From the NCBI GenBank assembly GCA_023391155.1, contig JAEWBM010000039.1:1-26856 (forward strand): a DNA stretch of 26,856 nt. Reading direction: 5' to 3'. Origin of the DNA: Acidobacteriota bacterium. GTDB lineage: Bacteria > Acidobacteriota > Blastocatellia > Pyrinomonadales > Pyrinomonadaceae. The position numbers and the translations under genes were made by a program. Positions 15,401 through 24,100 of this stretch are shown here, piece by piece; the first letter of the stretch is position 1, and every line of letters begins with the position of its first letter. The notes under the pieces were generated by a model. That model saw only the letters and a list, made by a program, of their open reading frames with translations. It was not told the DNA's origin and made no database searches.

Positions 15401-16834
15401 ATGCGGGACGTCTACATCACCTATCCGACGCCTGAAGGGTCTCGCGAGACCCTCATCGATCGGGACCGCGTGTCTTTCGGCCGCGGCGGTGATGTCGATC
15501 ACCGTTTCGACGATCAAAGCCTTTCCCGCATCCACGCAACGATCTACCGCGACGGCGACCGCGTCTGGATCGTCGACGAAAATTCATCGAACGGCACGAC
15601 TGTAAACGGCTCGCCTGTCGAAGGTGCGGGAACGCCGCTTTCGAATGGTGATGCGATCAAGCTCGGCAACGACACCGTGCTCCATGTGCGGATCGTGGAC
15701 GCTGTCGCGGCAACATCCGCTGCGCCTGCCGCTTCGGCTGCCCCCGCACCTGTTCGCCCGGTGACGCCCGCCGGCATCAGTGCAAATCCGATGACGCTTC
15801 TGCCCGTAGCTCTCATCGCCATCGCTTTACTGATCGTCAGTGTTTCGGCGGTTGTGATCGGGTTTAAGGTTTTTGTGCCGTCAACCACCGCATCGGCCGT
15901 CCCTGAGGATGACTTCGACGACCCCGACGCCGACCCCGAGCCGCGGCCTTCCGGGACGAAGACGCCCGATGCTGGCCCCACTGTTACAGGTTCAAATTCA
16001 TCCTTGGACGATGCGAACCTACCTATCCCCGAGGGCACGCCGCAGAACGACAACACGCCCCCGTCGAAGCCGTACCTCAGCATGTCCGACGCTGAAAAGC
16101 GCGAATATATCCGCCATCGCGCCATGCGCATCGCGCAGGTCATCGGGAACCGCGCAAGCGACGAGATACCAAACGAGGCGATCGACAAGATCAAGAGTTT
16201 TACCGATGCATATGCCAGCCGCATAAAAGTTCGGCCGAAGGGCGGCTGCGGCTTCGGCGACAATCTCGAGGCGACCTACGCCCGGGCCAGCAAAAATGCT
16301 CCGTTCATCATACGGGCGTTCAACGAAAAGGGCATCGATCCGCGCATCGGCCTCTACCTCGCGATGATCGAATCGGAGCATTGCGTTTGTCTTCAGAGCC
16401 CGACCGGCCCGCTGGGAATGTTCCAGTTCACAAAGGCCACGGGCGAGGCTCACGGCCTCCGCACGATCAGCGGCGCGAGCCCCACAAATCCTGATGAACG
16501 CTGCGAGCCCGAGCCTTCCGCGCGTGCAGCGGCGTCGTATATGAAAGCCCTGACCGGCCGTTACGGAACCGGCCCGTCGAGCGTCCCGCTCGCAATCGGC
16601 AGCTATAACAGCGGCGAGGGCGGCCTTAGCACCAACCTCGTAAAGGCCCTGGAATCAAATTCCGGCCTCCCGCGCGATTTCTGGACGCTGATCTCGAAGG
16701 GCGACATTCTCTCCAAACAATTTCAGTCTGAGAACTTCAAATACGTGCCGAAGTTTTTTGCCGCCGCGATCGTGGGCGAAAATCCGGCCGATTTTGGCAT
16801 GAACCTGCGGCCCGTCTCCACGTATAGCAAGTAG
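15401..16834 (+). CDS. FHA domain - membrane helix - lytic transglycosylase (SLT) fusion, predicted active (paralogue 2)
   Basis: The protein has 477 residues. The FHA domain (1-99) has FGRGGD (26-31), SRIHAT (42-47) and NSSNGTTVNG (61-70). A Pro/Ala linker and one helix (131-156) are followed by an acidic Pro-rich stretch and a C-terminal SLT-fold domain (about 285-470). There IDPRIGLYLAMIESEH places the catalytic Glu at E324, followed by SPTGPLGMFQF (333-343) and AIGSYNSGEGG (398-408), all classic lytic transglycosylase blocks. Cysteines at 283, 328, 330 and 368 could form disulfides outside. It should cleave glycan strands of peptidoglycan next to the inner membrane while its FHA reads a phosphothreonine inside. 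Nine bases separate it from paralogue 1, and no clear Shine-Dalgarno is seen, so the genes are likely coupled. Confidence 0.9.
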   Translation: MRDVYITYPTPEGSRETLIDRDRVSFGRGGDVDHRFDDQSLSRIHATIYRDGDRVWIVDENSSNGTTVNGSPVEGAGTPLSNGDAIKLGNDTVLHVRIVDAVAATSAAPAASAAPAPVRPVTPAGISANPMTLLPVALIAIALLIVSVSAVVIGFKVFVPSTTASAVPEDDFDDPDADPEPRPSGTKTPDAGPTVTGSNSSLDDANLPIPEGTPQNDNTPPSKPYLSMSDAEKREYIRHRAMRIAQVIGNRASDEIPNEAIDKIKSFTDAYASRIKVRPKGGCGFGDNLEATYARASKNAPFIIRAFNEKGIDPRIGLYLAMIESEHCVCLQSPTGPLGMFQFTKATGEAHGLRTISGASPTNPDERCEPEPSARAAASYMKALTGRYGTGPSSVPLAIGSYNSGEGGLSTNLVKALESNSGLPRDFWTLISKGDILSKQFQSENFKYVPKFFAAAIVGENPADFGMNLRPVSTYSK

Positions 16835-16849
16835 ATCCCAACTCTCAGA

Positions 16850-18118
16850 ATGCCGAAATTGTGGCTTACCTACATCGATGAAAACGGTTCTGACCGCCGT
16901 ATCGCTGTAACCGGCGAGGCCTTCACCATCGGCCGCCATTCCGAGAACGATCTCTGCATACCCGATCCCGCCCTTTCCCGCGACCATGTCCGCATCGAAC
17001 TCGAGGGCGATTCATTCAAGATACGCGATCTCGGCTCTAGCAACGGAACCGAGGTCAATGGGCTCCGACTCTCTGACACCGCGTATCTTAACGACCGCGA
17101 CGTCATTACTCTTGGCGGGGCGGTAACAGCTCGAGTTGAAATAGAGAAAGATGCTCCGGTTCGGCCCGCGGCTCCTGCCGCGCCTTCCCATAAGGTAGTC
17201 TCAGCCGGCGCAGCACCGGCCGCTGCGGCACCCGCCCTGGCGGGTTCATCGATACCGTTCGCCTTACTTATCGCCGCACCGATCCTCGGCCTGATCGTTG
17301 TGGTCTTTGCGATCGGTTTGATCTACATCTTCAGCGGCGGCAATACGTCCAATACGCGTGCAGGCGACGATATTGAGTACGATGAAGATCCGCCGACGAC
17401 TCCCCACACCGACCGCGATAATGACGGCCCACCCGTCACCGATCGCAGTCCGGACACTTCCCCGACCGTGTCTTCGTTTCCAACGCCCGGAAACTCGTCC
17501 GTCCCGACCCCGTCGCCGCCGCCTCAGGGATTGGGGGCCATCGAAGAGAACGCCGCGTCGTTTCTGCGCCGCATAGCACATAACGATCCACGCGCCTTTA
17601 TCACCTCTGCGCACGCAAAGCGTCTCGAGTCAAAGATAAAGCAGGTCGCCGCCGCGCCCTCGCTCGCAGCAAATATTAATGCGGCCGCCTCCGGTTCGTC
17701 CCGCATCACGGCCTTGGCCCGCGAAAATAGCCTCAAGCCGCAATTTGTTGCCGTCGCCGGCATCTGGCACCTGGCGGGCCGTTCCGGCGATCCCGCAAAG
17801 TCGGCCGAGGCAATGATGCCTGTCCTTGGCAAACTGAGCACCCATCTCGGCACCGAGTTCGGCGAGGACGCATTGCTGGTCATCGCTGCCTATCGTCAGG
17901 GCGAGGCCGGTGAGTTTCTCAGGATGCGCAATATGCTGCAATCGCTCTCGAATCAGTTTCCCGACAGCTCCCGTGCCATCAGAACTATCTGGTTCCTTGA
18001 GGAGAATAAAAAGATCACTGCCGCCGAGTTTGACGCAGCCCTTACGTTCCTGGCCATCGGGGCCATTACGCAAAACCCGCAGGCGTTCGGCGTCAATGCT
18101 AAAGCCCTTGCACTCTGA
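16850..18118 (+). CDS. FHA domain - membrane helix - degenerate transglycosylase-like protein (paralogue 3)
   Basis: The protein has 422 residues. The FHA domain (1-98) is the most canonical of the three: GRHSEND (28-34), SRDHVR (43-48), GSSNGTEVNG (62-71). After a Pro/Ala linker comes one helix (136-162), then an acidic Pro/Ser-rich spacer to about 228. The export-side domain keeps the outline of the SLT fold: LKPQFVAVAGIWHLAGR aligns with the active helix of paralogue 2 but carries His307 where E324 stands, and VIAAYRQGEAG matches the SYNSGEGG block. The LGMFQF-type block is missing, so enzymatic activity is unlikely. The end AIGAITQNPQAFG repeats the shared tail motif. It probably acts as a binding or regulatory partner of the active copy. 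Confidence 0.88.
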   Translation: MPKLWLTYIDENGSDRRIAVTGEAFTIGRHSENDLCIPDPALSRDHVRIELEGDSFKIRDLGSSNGTEVNGLRLSDTAYLNDRDVITLGGAVTARVEIEKDAPVRPAAPAAPSHKVVSAGAAPAAAAPALAGSSIPFALLIAAPILGLIVVVFAIGLIYIFSGGNTSNTRAGDDIEYDEDPPTTPHTDRDNDGPPVTDRSPDTSPTVSSFPTPGNSSVPTPSPPPQGLGAIEENAASFLRRIAHNDPRAFITSAHAKRLESKIKQVAAAPSLAANINAAASGSSRITALARENSLKPQFVAVAGIWHLAGRSGDPAKSAEAMMPVLGKLSTHLGTEFGEDALLVIAAYRQGEAGEFLRMRNMLQSLSNQFPDSSRAIRTIWFLEENKKITAAEFDAALTFLAIGAITQNPQAFGVNAKALAL

Positions 18119-18139
18119 TTGCTGTAAGACAGGAGAGAT

Positions 18140-18907
18140 ATGGAAACTGACGAATGGGTCACTGGAAACGTCGAAATGCGCCTAGGCGGCGTGCCGCTGA
18201 AAATGGAGATGACGGTCCCGGCCGCGCCCGTCAAGCCCCACCGAATGTTGCCGATCTTTCAGCAAATGACCGAGCAATTCGTCGGGATCAGTGTCGAGGC
18301 TGTCGAAAGTTCAGGAAAGAAAGTTTCATGCGCCGCCGGTTGCGGCGCTTGCTGCCGCCAGCCGGTGCCGATCTCAAAGATAGAGGCCTATCGCCTCGCA
18401 GAGTTGGTCGACGATATGCCCGAACCGCAACAGGAAACTGTGAGAAAGCGGTTTGCCGATGCCGTCCGGCATTTTGAGCAGATTGGCTGGTTCGACCGCG
18501 TCGACCAACTTGCAGTTCCGCCCGCGGACGAACCCGTCGAGGTCACGCAGCAGAGGGTCAATGACGCGGTGCTCGATTATTTTCGCGAGGGAGTGCCCTG
18601 CCCGTTTCTCGAAAACGAGTCGTGTTCGATACATGAGTCGCGCCCGATAGCGTGCCGCGAATTTCTCGTAACCTCCCCGCCGGAATATTGCTCGGAACCC
18701 GTCGGCAAACCGATCGAACCGGTTCCCCTGTTGTTAAAGCTGTCTGACAATGTAAAGCGCGTCGGCCGCGAGGAGTTGACCCACACTCCCGGGCTCATCA
18801 CTCTTATCACCGCGCTTCGTACAGCAGAAGCTCCCGACGGATTTGCAGAAAAGACGGGCGAGCAATGGCTTGCTGATTTCTTCCGATACCTAACCGGGGC
18901 ACCATAA
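18140..18907 (+). CDS. YkgJ-type cysteine-cluster protein (putative metal binding)
   Basis: The 255-residue cytoplasmic protein has the YkgJ/UPF0153 pattern: CAAGCGACC (C64, C68, C71, C72), then CPFLENESCSIHESRPIAC (C154, C162, C172) and C184. These cysteines are thought to bind zinc or an iron-sulfur cluster; the biochemical role of the family is not established. A GGAG site lies eight bases before the ATG. It sits between the FHA triplet and tssK in the same direction, 21 bases after the FHA gene and 70 bases before tssK. Whether it serves secretion or was merely caught in the operon cannot be told from one genome. Confidence 0.85.
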   Translation: METDEWVTGNVEMRLGGVPLKMEMTVPAAPVKPHRMLPIFQQMTEQFVGISVEAVESSGKKVSCAAGCGACCRQPVPISKIEAYRLAELVDDMPEPQQETVRKRFADAVRHFEQIGWFDRVDQLAVPPADEPVEVTQQRVNDAVLDYFREGVPCPFLENESCSIHESRPIACREFLVTSPPEYCSEPVGKPIEPVPLLLKLSDNVKRVGREELTHTPGLITLITALRTAEAPDGFAEKTGEQWLADFFRYLTGAP

Positions 18908-18977
18908 CTGTTAGAAACACAACGTCTCGTGTTGTCTATTTCGGGAAGTCGTTTTACTATTTACGTCGAATCGCCAT

Positions 18978-20330
18978 ATGAGCAAGTACCGCAAGATCGT
19001 CTGGAACGAGGGAATGCTCCTGACGCCTCACCATTTCCAGCAATGGGACAATTATCACGAAGAGCTTGTCCACTCCAGGGCATCGTCGATGATGCCTTTC
19101 AACTATGGCGTTCTCGACCTGCAGGTCAATCAGGAAGCCATCGCAAACGGCAATTTTCAGATAACAAATTGCCGCGCCGTCATGCCCGACGGCCTCATGG
19201 TCAATGTTCCCGATGCAGAGGCGGTCCCCGACCTTCGGCCCGTCGGCGACCACTTCAAGGTTGAACAGGAGCGACTCGGCGTTCACCTTGTGGTCCCCGC
19301 AAAAAAGGCGGGCGAGGCTAACTATCAGGCGAGCGGTGGGAATGCCGGCAGCAATCTTCGGTTCCATCAGGAAGGAGCGATGGTCAAGGACGAGACCACC
19401 GGCTCCAATGAACAGCCGGTCGCCTACGCCAAAAGCAATCTCCGCATCATCTTTGACGATGAGCTCCGCGACGGGTTCACGTCGATCAAGATCGCTGAAC
19501 TCCAGCGGACCCCGACCGGGCAGATAAAGATCTCAGACGAATATATTCCGCCGGTCCTTTCCTCGGGTGCGTCCCCATGGCTGGTCAGCATGATGCGTCA
19601 GCTTGTCGAGATCCTGATCACCAAGAGCGGCAGCCTCGGCGAACAGCGCCGTCAGGCGAATGCCTCGCTGGCTGACTTTACTACGTCCGAGGTGGCGGTC
19701 TTTTGGCTGCTCCACACGATCAACTCGTCCATACCGGCGATGTCGCACTATTTCCGCTCGCCGCTCCTGCATCCCGAAAGGCTCTACCTCGAAATGTCGA
19801 AGCTGATCGGCCAGCTCATGACCTTTTCGATCGAGATGCACCCGAAGGACATCGTCAAGTACGACCACGACGACCTTTATTTCACGTTCTACAACCTTAA
19901 TGCCCAACTCCGGGAATTGCTCGAAACAGTAATTCCGAGCCGTTGTGTACAAATTCCGCTCGAAAAAACGCGTGAGACATTGTATGTGGGTCGTGTCGAC
20001 GACGAACGCCTGTTGAAAGAGGCCGGATTTTATCTCGCGGTCCGGGCCCAGATGCCCGAATCAAAGCTTATCGAGGGGGTTCCGCGTGTCGTTAAGATCG
20101 CGTCGCGCGACGTTATCGATTCCGTCATCGGCTCGGCATTGCCCGGCGTCGTATTGACACATGCTAATCCGCCGCCGGCACCGATACCGGCCCGCGTCGG
20201 GTTCAAATATTTTCAGCTCGATTCGATCGGGCCCTATTGGAACGGTATCTCCGGCTCGAAAGTGATCGCGGTCTATGTGCCGAACGAGATACCTGACGAA
20301 AAGCTCGAGCTTTACGCAGTGAAACCGTAA
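18978..20330 (+). CDS. tssK: type VI secretion baseplate protein TssK
   Basis: TssK is the trimeric adaptor that docks the T6SS baseplate onto the TssJLM membrane complex. The N-terminus KIVWNEGMLLTPHHFQQWDN (6-25) is the family's most conserved block, and the length of 450 residues is typical. The C-terminal segment VGFKYFQLDSIGPYWNGI, near a final IAVYVPNEIPD, matches the head domain that contacts TssL and TssM. The gene ends one base before the ATG of tssL, so translation is coupled. The 70-base leader after the YkgJ-type gene has no obvious promoter and only a weak inverted repeat. Confidence 0.96.
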   Translation: MSKYRKIVWNEGMLLTPHHFQQWDNYHEELVHSRASSMMPFNYGVLDLQVNQEAIANGNFQITNCRAVMPDGLMVNVPDAEAVPDLRPVGDHFKVEQERLGVHLVVPAKKAGEANYQASGGNAGSNLRFHQEGAMVKDETTGSNEQPVAYAKSNLRIIFDDELRDGFTSIKIAELQRTPTGQIKISDEYIPPVLSSGASPWLVSMMRQLVEILITKSGSLGEQRRQANASLADFTTSEVAVFWLLHTINSSIPAMSHYFRSPLLHPERLYLEMSKLIGQLMTFSIEMHPKDIVKYDHDDLYFTFYNLNAQLRELLETVIPSRCVQIPLEKTRETLYVGRVDDERLLKEAGFYLAVRAQMPESKLIEGVPRVVKIASRDVIDSVIGSALPGVVLTHANPPPAPIPARVGFKYFQLDSIGPYWNGISGSKVIAVYVPNEIPDEKLELYAVKP

Positions 20331-20331
20331 T

Positions 20332-21009
20332 ATGGCAGACGCCGGTGTAAAAAACGATCTAATTACCTTTGCCGGTCCGGTCTTTGATCTGATCCTTCGG
20401 CTCAAGGCCGGCATCGTTGCGCCCTCGAACGACCTTCGGCCGAAGATCGCCGGAATGCTGCAGGATTTTGAGAAACGGGCCGAACGCTACCGTTTTAATC
20501 ACAAGATCGTCCAGGTGTCGAAATTCGCCCTTGCGGCCTTTGTCGACGAAACGGTTCTGACCAATAACTTCCCGCTCAAGAACGAGTGGGAAAAAAATCC
20601 GCTGCAGCTCGAATACTTCGGCGAACAGCTCGCCGGCAACAAGTTTTTCGATAAGCTCGACGCGATGCTCAAACAGATCGAGGTCACGCAGGACGCCGTC
20701 GAGGTCTATTATTTTTGTATGCTTCTCGGCTTCAAGGGCCGCTACGCCGTCTATGAGCAGGACAAGCTGCTCGCGACGATGCAGCGCACGGCAAATGCCC
20801 TCGTAAAGGTCGGGAAGATAAAGCCTGTCGAACTCTCACCACATTGGCTCGCTAATGATCAGCCTAAGCCGCCCGAGAAACGCGGAATGCCCGTTTGGGC
20901 AAAAATGTCCGCAATTGCCGGTCTAGGTTTAGGTGTAATTATCTATATGGTGCTGTTCATGCTTTCGATCAAATTCTTCTGGGATGCCGCTGCAAAGCTG
21001 CAGGCCTAG
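20332..21009 (+). CDS. tssL: type VI secretion membrane protein TssL (DotU/IcmH), short form
   Basis: TssL is an inner-membrane part of the T6SS trans-envelope complex and contacts TssK inside the cell. Diagnostic DotU blocks are FALAAFVDETVL (65-76) and FCMLLGFKGRYAV (128-140). A single membrane helix lies near the C-terminus (about 191-214), giving the usual tail-anchored topology. The protein stops at residue 225, soon after the helix, so there is no OmpA-like peptidoglycan-binding extension as found in some TssL proteins. It begins right after tssK; tssM follows after a 99-base gap that contains a GC-rich hairpin. Confidence 0.95.
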   Translation: MADAGVKNDLITFAGPVFDLILRLKAGIVAPSNDLRPKIAGMLQDFEKRAERYRFNHKIVQVSKFALAAFVDETVLTNNFPLKNEWEKNPLQLEYFGEQLAGNKFFDKLDAMLKQIEVTQDAVEVYYFCMLLGFKGRYAVYEQDKLLATMQRTANALVKVGKIKPVELSPHWLANDQPKPPEKRGMPVWAKMSAIAGLGLGVIIYMVLFMLSIKFFWDAAAKLQA

Positions 21010-21071
21010 CGGATCAAGAGCGTGACGCCCCTTGCGTTTTTCACCCTGGCTCCACCATTTTAGGAGCGACG

Positions 21072-21090
21072 GCGGCCGCCCCACGGCCGC
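21072..21090 (+). other. GC-only perfect hairpin between tssL and tssM
   Basis: GCGGCCG pairs perfectly with CGGCCGC (seven base pairs) around a five-base CCCCA loop. There is no T-run after it, so it is not a standard terminator. It is 18 bases before the tssM start and could affect tssM translation or mRNA stability. Confidence 0.45.
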
Positions 21091-21108
21091 GGATAATTTA
21101 GAATCGTT

Positions 21109-24100
21109 ATGTCATCCTGGGCAACAGGACAAATGAAGTACGCCCTTGGGCTCGGCAGCATTATGTCGTTCTACGGCATTGTCGGTGCAATTGTGCTGAT
21201 GATGCCCGAGGGCAGCATCGGCCGTAACCAAAAGGTGGTCGTGATCGTCCTCCTGCTGCTCACGATGCCCTTCACGCTCCTCACCGGGTATCTCGCCGCC
21301 CGCCGCTCCAAGAAAAAAGCAGAGAAACGCGAGGCCGAGGCGGCCGAAAAAGCAGATGCTCCCGCGGGCGATGCTCCCCCCGCAAAGGCAGCGGCGCCGG
21401 CCGGCACCTATCCCGACATCGCATCTTCTTCGGAAGAGGTCGTGCAGTTCCTGAAAAGCTCTAACCTCGGTGAGGGAGGAAAGGACGCCGTATATTCGCT
21501 TCCGTGGTACCTCGTTGCCGGAGCTCCGCGTTCAGGCAAAAGCTCGCTCGTTATCAGCTCCGGCCTCAATTTTCAAACGCTCCCCAGCCAACGGCAGTCC
21601 GAGCTAAAGACGGTTCGGCCGACCCCGAACATCGATTGGCGGGTTACCAGCGACGGGCTTTTCATCGATACCGCGGGGCGCTATCAGACCGAGGGCGTCG
21701 ATGGCGATGAGTGGTCTGCCCTTCTCGAGAATATCCGCAAATATCGTTCGAATCGACCGCTCGACGGATTCCTTTTGGTCGTAAACGCAGCGACCGTTCT
21801 CGCCAATGACGACCGCGAGAATGAGGAGCTCGCCAAGGTTCTTCGCGCCCGGCTCGACGACGCGATGCAGCGGCTAAAGGTACGCTTTCCGGTTTACCTG
21901 ATATTCACTCACGCCGACTCTATCGAGGGCTTCCGTGATTCTTTTTCACGTTCAAAGAACGAAGAAAAGGCTCTCGTGTGGGGAGCCACCATCCCGATAG
22001 AAAAGAGCGATAACGCTCAGGCGATGTTCGATGGCGAGTTTGAGCTGCTTCATACGTCGGTGATGAAACGGCGGCTTGCCCGGCTCTCTGCCCCGTTTCC
22101 GCCTGTTCGTCAGCTCCGAATATTTAACTTTCCGCTTCACTTCGGTTCGTCGCGGCGTAAGTTCGGGGCGTTCGTCAACGCACTTTTCAGGCCTAATCCG
22201 TTCAGCGAAAATCCGTTTCTCCGCGGCTTCTATTTCACTGCGGTTCCCGAGACAAAAGCCACCCAGGGGATTCCGGCCGCCGCCGGCCAGGGGTATTTCA
22301 CCGAGAGGCTTTTCCGTGACGTCTTGCTTCGAGACAAGGACCTCGTAAAGACCTTTCTCGCGCAGCGTCAACGTCCGCCGATCATGGGCTGGTTCCTGAC
22401 CTTGCTCGGAGCCTTTATCGTCATTGCACTCCTCGCTGCGTCAGGGGTCTCGCTTTATCTGAATCAGCAGCTGCTCAACCGCAGTGTCGCTGTCGGCCAA
22501 AAAGCACTCGACCTTCGGCAGGCCGACTCCGGCAAAGACATCCTTGCAAAGAACGAGGAAGAGGTTCGTCAGGAGATTCGTGTTCTAGAGGATATGCGTC
22601 CTCTCTTGACCGAGCTTGATAACAACGACCGGGATGGGGCTCCGCTCCATATGCGCTTCGGAATGTATTCCGGCACCGATATTTACGAGCAGAATCTGTT
22701 GCCTCTCTACTTCAATTTGGTTGAGGGGCGGTTCAAGAACCCGACAATTAGAAAGATCGAGGCCGATCTGCGTAAATTCGCTGACGGTAAGGGGGTCACT
22801 AATCCCGCCAAGCTCAGTGACGAAGAAAAGACATATCTTGAACAGCATTACAACCTGCTCAAGGCCTATCTGATGCTCTCGGGCGAGTACCGCGACAAGG
22901 CCGAGGCATCTCACATTGCAAACTCGATCCGCGACATCTGGGCCGTGGAATCAAAGGTACCCGCCGATATGCGGCCGACCGCCCTTGCCCATCTCGATTT
23001 TTGGGCGAAGCAGGTAGATCGTGATGCTGCGGCCGGTGACTTCCCGCGTATCGAACTCGACGAAAAGCTCGTCGCCGATGCACGTCAAAAGCTGAAAGCG
23101 TTTCCGCCCGTCTACCGTTACTACAGCAATCGCGTCACAGAGATCTCCCGGGAGATCGACGACACCGCCGGGCCGACGACGGTTGAATCCATTCTTTCGC
23201 GGAACGGTGCCGATGCAAGCTATGTGACCGGCAACTACCGCGTTCCCGGTGCATTTACCCGCGCCGGTTACGAGCGGATGAAGACCGCCATCGCCGAGGC
23301 GGATGCCAAGCTCAGCGAGGACGATTGGGTAATGGGCGAGGTCGGCCGCGGTGATGTCACACAGTCCACAGACGCCGGCACGATGAACGATATCTACCAT
23401 CGCGACTATGCCGACCAGTGGCGCAATTTCGTAAAGGGCATCCAGGTTAAGCCTTACGCTAATAAGAACGAGGCCACCGACGCACTTCAGTCCTTTTCAT
23501 CGGCTGGTTCGCCGATGGGAGCACTGATGCGCGAGATCGCCGTCAACACCAATCTCTCTGCCCAGCCGCCGGCGACCGGGCTCTGGAATTGGATCATGAG
23601 CTTTTTCTCAAAGGGCTCCACCGTCGAGGGCGGCGGCACCCAACCCGAGCGCGAGTTCCGGCCGCTATTCACTTTTGTCGGAACGCCCGAACAGACGGAC
23701 AAGATCCCGATCGACACTTATAGCTCGACCCTCGGCCGGCTATACAACGACCTCGCCGCCGTTTCTGAGAATCGGCTAAAGAGCATCGCCGAGGAGCTTG
23801 CGAAGGAAGAAGACCCCCGCGAACTCCGCCTCGTCGAACGCGAAAAGACGATCAACGGCCTTCTTGGCGGATTCAATGAGACAGCTGCGGGACAGGACCT
23901 CGCCGCCTTGCTCATGAAACCGACCGGCAACCTCCGCACGTTGCTCGGGGCCGACGCCACCCGTGCCCTTGCAAAAGTTTGGACTGACGAGATCATGCCG
24001 GCAGCGGCCGAGATCGAGCGTGGCTACCCGTTCGAGGACAGTGCAAGCGATTCCGATCTGACAAAGCTAACGGCGTTCCTGAACCCGTCCGACGGGCGTC

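Noticed and set aside
18908..18977. Inverted repeat ACAAC...GTTGT before tssK
   Set aside because: Only five pairs and no T-run, so it is too weak to call a terminator or operator.
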